From the NCBI GenBank assembly GCA_031763025.1, contig JASSKH010000016.1:6563054-6627053 (forward strand): DNA of 64,000 nucleotides, given 5' to 3'. The translations under genes and the position numbers were made by a program. The notes under the pieces were generated by a model. That model made no database searches. It saw only the letters and a list, made by a program, of their open reading frames with translations, and was not told where the DNA came from. The stretch comes from Macrocystis pyrifera (taxonomy: Eukaryota > Sar > Phaeophyceae > Laminariales > Laminariaceae). This document shows, one piece after another, positions 55,400 through 64,000 of the stretch (the first letter of the stretch is position 1; every line of letters begins with the position of its first letter).

Positions 55400-57706
55400 A
55401 CTATGGATGTCAGCAGCCCTTCACATCCTTCCAACACATAGTCGGACGTAGGTCACGGCATTGCGGTATGCAGGCGGTCGGGCACAACGGCAGCAACGTG
55501 CAGTGCAGTGCACACATCGCAATAGCTGTACAACCGACAGAAACCACTGTTTGCGCCACTCGCCCGTGCTACCCCTGCCTCCCTTAGTGCATGCACATGA
55601 CCCGCCTTTGGGCTACGAACCGAACACCCGATCTTCGTTACCGCGGTCAAAGCACTGCCGGAGGAGGAGGAGGAGGAGGAGAAAGAATGCTGGTCGCTCG
55701 ACACCACAAACGAACCAGTCGATACCAGCGGGCTGTACGGAGCCTTCGGCGGCGTCACCGTCGAAGAGACTTGCCGCTCGGCCTTCATGGCCGAGGAAGG
55801 TCCCGTCGAAGAAACGGGGACTTCGAGGGCCTACTACCGCGAGTCTAGCGGCTGATTTATGCTCTCGTGACAGTCGTGATACAACATCTATGACTCTCGT
55901 TTATCAGCTCCCTTTTATGGCCCGAGTGGTCTCAATGAACACCAACAAACAGTCCGAGTTTTTCGGCGGCCAAAACATCTAGAAGGACAAGTCGGCTCTC
56001 AAAACCGGTTCCACTACTGGCCGCGAAACGATGGCGGCATCGACACGGTAAATGTGCTAATAAGCAGTGGACAACCGAGACGCTGCTCGGACGATACCCT
56101 CATCCTCAGATCACGGGAGCACCTGGAAAACAACTACCAGGCGCTGGACGCGCCGCGAAAAACTCAACCGCTAGGCAGGGGGGTTAGACGGTGTCACGCC
56201 GGAACTTCTCCGTGGCAAGGTCATCGACGACACAGAAATCGCGGCGCGTATTCAAGCTTTGGTGCCTGGTTGCGCCTGCCCTACGGGGCAACATTTCCGC
56301 GGTGAGGCAGGTGGTCCGCAACAGTGCCGCAACCTTTTTTTAATTTGAACAGTCCAAGGCTGGAGGAAAGCAACTTCACTCTTCCACTGCAACAGCGGGG
56401 GTACTACATCTACTCTGTTCTCACTGGCTATAGCCGACGGGTGCGGCGCGCCGGAGCTGGCAGTGTAGGATACGACAAACACGACGCTGTGATATCGGCG
56501 ATTAGAACACCGCAACCGCAAGCGCTTGGGCCCCCTTAAGAAAATGGACAACAGTAACGTGAGCTTCGACCAACCCGTGGCAGACTGCGACTTGGGCGCC
56601 GCGGAGAAGAGTCGGCACCAGCTAGCCCATCCCGAGCCGGCCAACCACAAGGTGAAACACGCGTCCCAGCTGGTCTTCACAGACTTGATTGGATCTTTAA
56701 CGACAGTGGTGCTCAGGGCGGGCTACAAATACGTCAACAAAGTACGCCAGCAAGATCTCCGACGAGCGAACCAGGTGAACGGAGACCTATTCGCTGATTT
56801 TCTAGTATGGTGTTGTCGGCTCTCCTCAGTCATGCGCAAAAATATGTGGTGATTCCTAGTGGTTTCTGCGCCAATCGTTGACTGCTGACAAAGCAAGCGG
56901 GTTCATCGGAAAACTTACCCAGGATTACCTCCTGTACTTGAGAGGGGGGTATCGCTCGAGTATGCCAGCACCAATTCGCCGAAGTACATCGGTACCTGAT
57001 ATGTGCGAGCGCGTTGGAAGAACTCTCGGGCCTACAAATCGGTCCAGGCTTGCCGACAGCGGACTGTCAATGCTTCTCTTGGAAAGGTTGATGTTCAAGG
57101 CGGCGTTTCTGGGGAACAGGGTGCCGCACTCCTCCATCGGCACGCAGTCCCCGCCCCCGCATCAAAGATTCTACGCGAAGACCGATGGCTTGTTCAAGTT
57201 GACGGACGCCAGGGCCTTGTGTACATCAAGACGTACACCAATAACGTTTGAACTGAAGACAGTGGCAGGACTAGTAGTGAGACACAGCAAGCAACAACAG
57301 CAAGAGCTACCGCGTCTACAATCCAGCCCTCCGGCGCATCATGAGGAGCCGGAACGCCATCGCGCCTACTCCGACCACCGTCGGAAGAAACCCCATCCAC
57401 AAACTATTCGGTGGAACCACACGGGGTAGAGAAATACCACTACCGCTGACCACATCAACATGGGTGGGCTCTCAGCAAACCCATAAGTGGCTGAATCCAT
57501 GGCGGAGATCAGCGAGGTCACTAGGAGGGACATGCTGCGCGGAGGAGCTGCAGGACTGGCGCAGGAAGGAGATCCTCCCGCTGGAGCGCTGCTGGAGAGG
57601 ACCGCCCAGAGACTGGCACTCCGCAGGACGGAGCGTCGCCGGAGGGAGTTCTGTAGGAGGGCGTTCTCGAACCGTTGGAGCAGTCGGTGTCATCCGGAAA
57701 AGTCAG

Positions 57707-58051
57707 GTAGTCGCCGCTGCAACAGTGGGGGGCATTCGCACCTATAGAAGTGACGCCTGCGGTCACCCGTGCGGACACTGCAGCATACTCCTTCATGAGG
57801 CACAACACCAACAACCTTTCGACTTCCTCTCACCAAGCGGCGACCACCACGGGGCAGCCAGTGTCACCCAGAAAAGCCCCCCTGGATATTCCTGCAAGCT
57901 AGGTCGTCGCCGCTCCAACAACGGGGGACATTCGAGGCCTAAAGAAATGACGCCTGCGGTCATGCGTGCGGGCACTGCAGCATACTCCTTCATGAGGCGT
58001 AACGCCAACAACCTTTCGACTTCCTCTCACCAAGCGGCGACCGCCACGCCT
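57707..58051. repeat. 196-bp tandem duplication in the copia fossil
   Basis: TGACGCCTGCGGTCA, CACTGCAGCATACTCCTTCA and ACAACCTTTCGACTTCCTCT with TCACCAAGCGGCGACC occur at 57752-57845 and again at 57948-58043, almost unchanged. It is a younger event than most decay around it. Confidence 0.9.
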
Positions 58052-58159
58052 CTGGAAGCGCGCTGTCTGAGCTCCGAGAGGGGGCTGAAACTCTATATCA
58101 GTTCGACTCCCCCGATGTCTGTACGGAACGAAGCGTGCCGCGGACTAAGGGGGAGGTTA

Positions 58160-58300
58160 GCAGGTATCACTCTGGGATACCCTGGTACATCTGGCGGGTA
58201 CCCGAGTATATTCTGAGGGTGCCCGGGTATATACCCTAGTATAACCAAAACAACCAGGTTTGGTGCTGGGGTACTCCGGAGTATATTCCCCGACTAAACG
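58160..58300. repeat. Palindromic TACCC...GGGTA words
   Basis: GATACCCTGGTAC, GGGTACCCGAGTATATTC, GTGCCCGGGTATATACCC and GGGGTACTCCGGAGTATATTC in loose series. Related to 62978-63090. Confidence 0.55.
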
Positions 58301-58715
58301 CACCCCTGGAATAAGCTTACGCCGCCATCAACCTTCAAAGCTGTTCGGCAGAGGAGAAAACAGAAACTTTCCGAACGCGTTCAAGTTGGCGGCGTTCCTC
58401 GGATGCGAAATGGGGTGGAGACTCGGCAAGTATACGTATAGCAAGTCGATGTCCTCGTACGTACATATTTTGTCTTTTTTTGAAACGCTGCGGTGAGGTT
58501 CGAAGCCCTGCTGGAGGGGGCCGACAGCGCGGACCCCGATGGGGGCAAAGCTCGTGGTCGCGCTAACGACGGAGGAGGCGGTGTTCTGCCCAGACATGAT
58601 GAAGGAGCTGGGATTCCGCACGCACCTCGACCGCGAAACTAATTGTTTGTCGAAAACACCTCGGCTCTACACGTCACCGGAAATCGGACCTACACCTCCC
58701 GGGCCAAGAACGTAG

Positions 58716-59621
58716 AGAATCCCAGCTCTTTCATTATGTTTGAGCAGGGTAATCTCTCCCGAAGGTATTGGTTCCTTTGAATTTCGAGCTGGATTCCTTG
58801 TGGGGCTCTCTTTCGTAACCCGCAGGTTAAACAAAATTGTATGCAACCCATATAGCTGAAATAGCCGAAATCAGCAGAGGCACACGCGGAACGCTGAAGC
58901 ACACTACCTCTAAACCTAACCCCCAACCACGCCCTGAGATAGCTGCATATGCGAGGCATAATCTTTTATAGATTCAATACAACACGTCAACTGTGACTTC
59001 GACCGATTGAGTGGCTCACACTCAACTTCGCGATTATGCAGCTATGCTCTATGCAGCTATCTGAGGACACGATTGAGGGTTGGGGGCAGGGGTAGAGGTA
59101 GAAGAGGTGGTATATACGGCTATGTCATAGGGAGAGAGTTAGGTTAGAGCGTGCCTCTCGGGTCTTTCAGCTACATGGGATACCGGTACAAATTCGTGTT
59201 GTGCAGCCTGCAGGTTTTAAATACAATGGACCCAATCGCAAGGAGCATGACATCAAATTATATGTTAGACTAACCTTGGCCTTGTTCCGGCGGAGTGAGA
59301 AGAGGGTCGATTTATTGCAGTTTCTTATATTCGACCAGCGCTATAAGGCTACTTGCTTACTTTCGTATTTAAAAAAAAAAACATTTCTAGGCTACGTAGA
59401 ATTCCTCAAAGTCTTGTTTCGTTCGAGAGGGCCGATACTGTAGGCGGTGTCTCTGCCCCGTGGCCGCATTAAGAGCCGATACATAGCCACAGGCATACAT
59501 AAAATGCGTGTGGGCTCGTCTTCCAAGAGGTGTCGGGTGCACGACTACCAAACTACCCGGCGGGAGCGAGTAATACTTTAGGTGAGGAAGCCATCGTGAT
59601 ACTCAATATAGAGGGCGCGAT
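58716..59621. other. No gene recognised; inverted fragment next to the copia fossil
   Basis: 58714-58735 repeats, inverted, the GATGAAGGAGCTGGGATTCC word of 58599-58618, so a rearranged piece may follow. An 81-codon plus frame (59201-59443) has no domain. A-run 59370-59379. Confidence 0.4.
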
Positions 59622-60063
59622 TGTAGGGAAATGTAGACTAAAAATGTTACGCATCAAACGCTACATGAATTTAAGGCTTATAAACTCGATTTCCACCACA
59701 TTTTCCCTCACTAAACCTGACTTATCTCTTCTTGCGAGTAAGTCAGGAACCCCGATGAGACTCTGAGTATCCAAGTTTTACCTCCGACTTTTCGGTACTG
59801 GACTCAGTATGCAATGATCGCATTGCTCTCATCGTTCCTTCCTAGGTATTTTCTAAGTGAGCGAGTTTTACAGGTTCTTAAACATGAGATGTTCCCCCTT
59901 TTTTTTCTTTTTTCGGGGGATGAAGGCGAGAATCGAACCGCGGACCTCGCTCTTCATAATCTCACGTCTTGCCGACGACGTCATTGTAGGGAAATGTAGA
60001 CTAAAAATGTTACGTAACAAACGCTATATGAATTTAAGGCTTATAAACTAGATTTCCACCACA
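59622..60063 (-). mobile_element. TRIM-C miniature LTR element, whole, with target duplication
   Basis: Two 79-bp direct repeats (59622-59700 and 59985-60063) limited by TG...CA differ at about four sites by eye. On the minus strand the right copy is the 5' LTR, followed after one base by a PBS-like TGACGTCGTCGGCAAGAC; the left copy is preceded by a purine-rich AGTGAGGGAAAA. CGAT flanks both ends (59618-59621, 60064-60067). The 284-bp internal part is non-coding and includes a tRNA-B-box-like GGTTCGATTCTCGCC. It looks structurally whole and is younger than the TRIM-A and TRIM-B copies. Confidence 0.88.
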
Positions 60064-60067
60064 CGAT

Positions 60068-60354
60068 CCCTTCAGTATTGGGCCAGGCATGGAGGCGCGT
60101 TCTTCTCGGGACACGGGGTGAGACCCGTGCTACGGTAAGGTTTCGTAGCATCTTTTTTTCAAGAAGCTCCTCACTCGATTATAGTATAGAAGCTCCACCG
60201 AAGATTTTGATAAAAACGAATACCTACTGCAGCAGTAAGCCCGATACACACTCCTATGGATTATAGGTACCTTCAAACGAAGATTGCTAAAAACGTATAC
60301 CTGGCGTACAGTATATACATCGGACCCCGACGAGATAATAATGTTGGGTAGCGT
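60068..60354. other. Intergenic, no feature seen
   Basis: No repeat or coding match apart from short GAAGATTTTGATAAAAACG and GAAGATTGCTAAAAACG words (60198, 60278), a possible short duplication. Confidence 0.45.
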
Positions 60355-60460
60355 GTTCCCTTTTAAGACTGCAGTCCCGTTTTGGGCACAAACTACTCAC
60401 ATTTGAGCATTTTGTCCCCAAAACTGATCTAAAGAGACTGCAGTCATCCTCAAAGGGCTA
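60355..60460 (+). repeat. Interspersed repeat family H
   Basis: CTTTTAAGACTGCAGTCCCG, TTTTGGGCACAAACTACTCA and a facing CTGCAGTCATCCTCAAAGG; the two ends are partly inverted to each other (GACTGCAGTC). Confidence 0.6.
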
Positions 60461-60892
60461 ATGGGCTCCGTCCGCGAGAACTTTCGCGCTAAAAAGTGTA
60501 GGTGTGGAGGCGTGTTCTTCTCGGGACACAGCAAGCAGCAGTAGGTGTAGGATTGCCGAACCTGAAAGGCCGACAGAGGGCGGGGTGCCGCCGGAGCAAA
60601 AACCCTTTTCCGACTGTCGACTGGACTCGCGTTTTTGGGAACAGACGACTTGAATCTACACTATAGGACAATGTGTTGTGCCCGGTGTTGTTGCTGTAAA
60701 AATAGTAGTGGTTAGAACTTTACACAGACGTAGCGCTCGGCGTTCTCGGTGCATGTACACAGCGCCAGCAGCGACCGAGGCTGTTTCAATGGCGTGTCTG
60801 CAGCGTAGAAAGTTGAGACGTAATTTTACTGTTGTAGTTCCGACAGAAAATAGGCAAACGGGAACACGGTTGGACCGGCGGGACCGGGGGAA
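60461..60892. other. Intergenic, no gene recognised
   Basis: Frame 60678-60977 runs into the following G-run and has no domain. Confidence 0.45.
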
Positions 60893-60916
60893 GGGGGGGG
60901 GGGGGGGGGGGGGGGG
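60893..60916. repeat. 24-base poly-G run
   Basis: Uninterrupted G after GGGGGAA. Confidence 0.97.
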
Positions 60917-61129
60917 TCAAAGCAACCACCGTCTCAGCGTGAGAGTTATCCCATCCGGTAAGTTGCAAATTAGATAACTCGCTGGGGTGGTAGTCTGTGC
61001 CTGGCATCCTTTTTTTCGCCGTCGTTGTGTTCTCGGTGGATTCCACCTGTCTGTGGGGGCAACTTTTTTTTTCACTTTACGGCATAAATTGTACCCGAGG
61101 CACCACTTTGATTCAAAGTAAAAATAGTT

Positions 61130-61345
61130 CAGGTCACGACCTAGGAAATCTAGATCTTAACCTGCCGCTATGATATGTTGTGCAGGATCTGCACATACGT
61201 GTGTGTGATCTTCACATTATTAACCGTTATTTCTACCCGTCGACGTCCAGCACAACCAGTGTCCGTGCCGATTCTTCGATCCTACAGAGAGATACAACAA
61301 GCTCTGTGGTCACAAAACTACGCCACAGAGACACCACATTGTTAT
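61130..61345 (-). repeat. Family E fragment joined to a family D copy
   Basis: 61135-61190 matches family E on the minus strand (CAGATCCTGCACAACATATC). 61195-61345 matches family D on the minus strand (TTCACATTATTAACCGTTAT, CAACCAGTGTCCGTGCCGAT, AAGCTCTGTGGTCAC). Confidence 0.7.
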
Positions 61346-61654
61346 GCAGTAAGCAGAGCAGACAATGCAATGTCGTGACATCCTACTGGGTACGACAGAC
61401 ACAACATATACACATTCTATGCGAGAGAGAAAACGAAACTACTACCGTACTGCTGCACAGTACGTACATGTCCAACAAAGGAAACCTGTGCTACTGCTGC
61501 ACGCTTAATAATATCATGCAGATTATACGTCTCCCATCCGGCATCATGTGAGCTAAACCTGGCGCAAAGTACATCATACAGATCGGGAACCTGTCTGCCC
61601 TGAAAGACCTAGAAAATGGAGTAAGGATCGGCGCTCTGTCCGACGTGTGGAGTA
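61346..61654. other. Intergenic, no feature seen
   Basis: No coding or repeat match noticed. Confidence 0.45.
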
Positions 61655-61725
61655 CTCAGCCCTTTTAGTGCTGCAGTGCTGTTTTGGGGACTAACTGGTT
61701 TAATTCCAAGTGTTTCGTCCCCACA
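61655..61725 (+). repeat. Interspersed repeat family H
   Basis: CAGCCCTTTTAGTGCTGCAG, then GTTTTGGGGACTAACTGGTT and AATTCCAAGTG. Confidence 0.6.
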
Positions 61726-62870
61726 ACGGTACGAGTTCGTCTGCGAAGTATCGGGGTGCAATCAGTTTTAGTTGCATATATGGTGAACTACACGAGTATA
61801 CGTATAACGGTTCAGCAGGATACTAACAGCAGTTACTCTTCTTGTTGTCTGCGGGTACCATACTTGCGCAATGCCACTAATGATGTTGGCACCGCCTCAC
61901 CCCGAACTACAGGTGTCTATTAATCTATGGATAGGGCCTGCAGCATTGCAGTGGGCAGAGTATGGTAGCGCTGGACTAAGCAAGCAGCAGAAACTCTAAA
62001 CCGACGGATACATATTCATGGATACACATGTGTGTGCTGTGGATACCGTGGATACGTTGTGCCGTTGTGCGAAAAGGTTTGTAAAGGCATGGCAGGGGTT
62101 AAACAAAGGGGGAGTCAGTACTGGGACGCAACCACCGCTGACACTGTGTCCTGGTTCCCGGTTCCCGGAGTGGCCGCACAGTAGAAGTAGGAGATATTCG
62201 CGCGTCTGAAGCGACTCTTGCGTTTCGCGGGCTGTGATTGTTGGGGCGCTGGGGCTGCCGGATGCTCAATTGGTGCTCACAGATTCGGCGATAAATTTGA
62301 AATCAGGTGCGCTTTCCCTCCCTACGTATCAGGCGTCTTTATACAGCAGCAGTACCAGGTACCCTGGGTAGTTTCAGGGGCACTGATGATGCTGCTGCAG
62401 TGCAGGTCGAGAAGTTGAGGACAGAGAAGGCCCGTCGCGACCAGAATCCCACGCGATGGTTCTTGCTCGTTGTTAGCATGCAGAGTCGACGATAAGGCAG
62501 GCAGTTTTTGTAAGCTTGGCGTTGTCTGGCTCCTATTCTTTGTTTTCAAATTTTCAAATGAACGCTCTTCCTTCTCGTGCTCTTCTTACCTTCTCGTACG
62601 AGTACTATTAATACTATTAATAACTTTAACTTACGAGTACCCGGTAAAGCACCAGAGCACACAGCAGCACACGTTTTATGTCGTGTGTCGTGTGTTGATG
62701 CTGCTCGTACCTGCCATCGTGCGAGGCGTGCTGCTACATAATATCACCCGTATCATATATCACTTCTGTCTGTGGTCAGAAATATAAGGGTATTTTATAC
62801 ATCAATATTAATATTGAACGGACCTTACATTTCCGTCCGGAGTGGCATACCCGAAACTACAGTACCAGGT
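61726..62870. other. Intergenic, no gene recognised
   Basis: TACCAGGTA at about 62352 and 62862. A family G copy (GGACCTTACATTTCCGTCCG at 62820-62839). ACTATTAATACTATTAATAA at 62604-62623. Open frames lack domains. Confidence 0.45.
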
Positions 62871-62976
62871 ATTAACGAACAGGTACGAGTACGTACACCA
62901 TTGGAGAATACTCGTACAGCAGTATTAACGAACAGGTACGAGTACGTACACCATTCGAGAATACTCGTACAGCAGC
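62871..62976. repeat. Two-copy tandem repeat, 53-bp unit
   Basis: ATTAACGAACAGGTACGAGT through ACTCGTACAGCAG occurs at 62871-62922 and 62924-62975 with one clear difference (TTGGAG against TTCGAG). Recent duplication. Confidence 0.95.
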
Positions 62977-62977
62977 T

Positions 62978-63090
62978 GGTATACCCTGGGTACTCTGGGT
63001 ACCCCCCAAGTATACCCTGAGTATGTATTGATATTCCCTCGGGTATAGCTGGCTGGTATACCCTCGGGTATATTGTATACCCTCGTATGT
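62978..63090. repeat. Minisatellite of palindromic TACCC(T)NGGGTA units
   Basis: GGTATACCCTGGGTA, GGGTACCCCCCAAGTATACC, CCCTCGGGTATAGCTGG, GGTATACCCTCGGGTATATT. Each unit is close to self-complementary; a further TACCCTCGGGTA is at 63307-63318, beyond the MITE. Confidence 0.8.
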
Positions 63091-63094
63091 ACTA

Positions 63095-63306
63095 TTACGG
63101 GGGACCATAGTAAATAGGACCAAATATTGTTATTACGGGGGTCCATAGTTAATAGGACCTATGGCATACATAAAAACCTATATATTTGACTATTTTTACT
63201 AACAAAATTTGGTCTCATTAACTATGGATCCCCGTAATAGTAAAAATAGGGAAATATATAGGTGTTTGGGTGTACCGTAGGTCCTATTTACATTGGTCCT
63301 CCGTAA
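63095..63306. mobile_element. MITE-T, outer copy interrupted by an inner copy
   Basis: Outer element: TTACGGGGGACCATAGTAAA at the left and TACATTGGTCCTCCGTAA at the right, flanked by TA at 63093-63094 and 63307-63308. Without the insert it is about 105 bp, the family length. Its body resumes after the insert with GTAAAAATAGGGAAATATAT, as in the uninterrupted copy at 8768. Confidence 0.93.
63133..63237. mobile_element. MITE-T, inner copy nested in the outer one
   Basis: 105 bp, TTACGGGGGTCCATAGTTAA at the left, inverted to TTAACTATGGATCCCCGTAA at the right. TA at 63131-63132 and 63238-63239 is the duplicated target within the outer element. It is inserted in the opposite sense and is better preserved, so it is younger. 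Confidence 0.95.
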
Positions 63307-63308
63307 TA

Positions 63309-64000
63309 CCCTCGGGTAGTAGCCGTCATTCCGTCTATTATTGCTTGCCAGGTATTACGTACCATATGCAGGTCATATCGTGATGATGTTCTCACAGTAG
63401 CTCACTTCCCTGAAATCCTGCCTGTGGTCACCAAACAGGCTGTAACAAAATGCATCTCTTATGGCAGAAAACAAACAAATACGAAACAGTTCGCACGGCA
63501 GTACCATAGCAGTCCGTAGAGGGAAACGGCGCTAACGAACTGTGGTTTACCATCCCGTATCACTTGCAACCAAGCAACACCAGGAACATATCAATGGTAA
63601 TACATGTACACTAGAAAAAAATAAAAGGAAAAAAACCAACACGAAGAGGGAACGGAAGGGAGAAAAAATAAAATGAAGCTAAAAACCAAAAGGAAGAGAA
63701 ACGAAGCAAGTATAAATGCGCTCATTGCGCAGACCGAGTCCCGAGGACAAGGATGCTGTTTGCTGCTGCGATTTGTCCTGATGGACTTAACTTAAGGACG
63801 TCACAAGAAGACCAGACGAAAGGCAAGAAGGCAAGAAGAGGGTAGAGACAAAGAGCTAACAACATACCAAAAAACGATCAGTCCTATGTCCAGTTGGTGG
63901 GTCAGGGACGACACAACCGACACAAAGAGGACAGAGACATACGGACTAAGGGGGGGGCTAAAAATAATCGGAAAAAAAGGTAGAATAACAAAGGGTCCCA
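63309..64000. other. Intergenic, purine-rich right end
   Basis: 63600-64000 is A/G-rich (AAAAGGAAAAAAACC, GAAGAGAAACGAAG, GGCAAGAAGGCAAGAAGAGG). No coding region or repeat family matched. Confidence 0.5.

Larger units (their letters stand above)
55400..58715 (+). mobile_element. Ty1/copia-type retrotransposon fossil
   Basis: Recognisable parts in pol order: a gag-pre-integrase region (HQLAHPEPANHKVKHASQ near 56615-56670), the start of the integrase core (LVFTDLIGSLTTV near 56671-56710), later integrase (ERVGRTLGP and MFKAAFLGNRVPHSSIG near 57010-57140), a linker region with a local duplication, and an RNase H end (ALHVTGNRTYTSRAKNV near 58665-58712). This order is that of Ty1/copia. The copy is broken with many breaks. 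No LTRs were identified, so its limits are approximate. Age: old. Confidence 0.85.

Overview
The window reads as repeat-dense nuclear DNA of a large-genome stramenopile, most probably a brown alga. The main evidence is one protein-coding locus that ends in three perfect EsV-1-7 cysteine-histidine repeats (C-X4-C-X16-C-X2-H-X12). This family was named after an Ectocarpus virus gene and is best known from the Ectocarpus developmental protein IMMEDIATE UPRIGHT; it is expanded in brown algae. GC-rich exons in AT-richer surroundings, multi-kilobase introns and many low-copy retroposons fit the same picture. The species cannot be named from this sequence.

Gene: I propose one plus-strand gene of four exons over about 24.7 kb: exon 1 at 25341-26030, exon 2 at 37426-37533, exon 3 at 41966-43640 and exon 4 at 49670-50013. 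Together they give 938 residues with all junction phases compatible. The exon 3-exon 4 junction is very secure, because it splits a codon inside the first EsV-1-7 repeat and restores the motif exactly. The exon 1-exon 2-exon 3 junctions are inferred from coding character and phase. The protein would be a long disordered N-terminal part (Gln, Gly and Ala runs), a basic NLS-like stretch, and the C-terminal cysteine-rich module. I see no second convincing host gene.

Left flank (1-25 kb): a degraded LINE (about 44-1957); two TRIM-like miniature LTR families; a TA-flanked MITE family; two long (TTA)n tracts; several minisatellites at 2.5, 12.4 and 14.0 kb; a 270-bp direct-repeat pair at 15.9-16.8 kb; a 64-base poly-C run at 20.58 kb; a complete tRNA-derived SINE at 23.4-23.8 kb. 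The introns of the gene hold further copies of the same families and long poly-C and poly-G tracts.

Right flank (50-64 kb): a hexanucleotide GTTAGC array, tandem repeats, a broken Ty1/copia fossil at about 55.4-58.7 kb, a third TRIM-like element with a target-site duplication at 59.6-60.1 kb, and a MITE inserted inside another MITE at 63.1-63.3 kb. The nesting shows directly that this family duplicates a TA target.

Three observations stand out beyond the gene. The word TACCTGGTA (or its complement TACCAGGTA) occurs about two dozen times, where chance predicts about 0.5. Two unrelated TRIM families share nearly the same primer-binding-site sequence. A retroposon-like family with a poly-C end lies exactly at the polypurine tract of a TRIM. 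No RNA gene, CRISPR array or replication origin is supported. All identity estimates are by eye.
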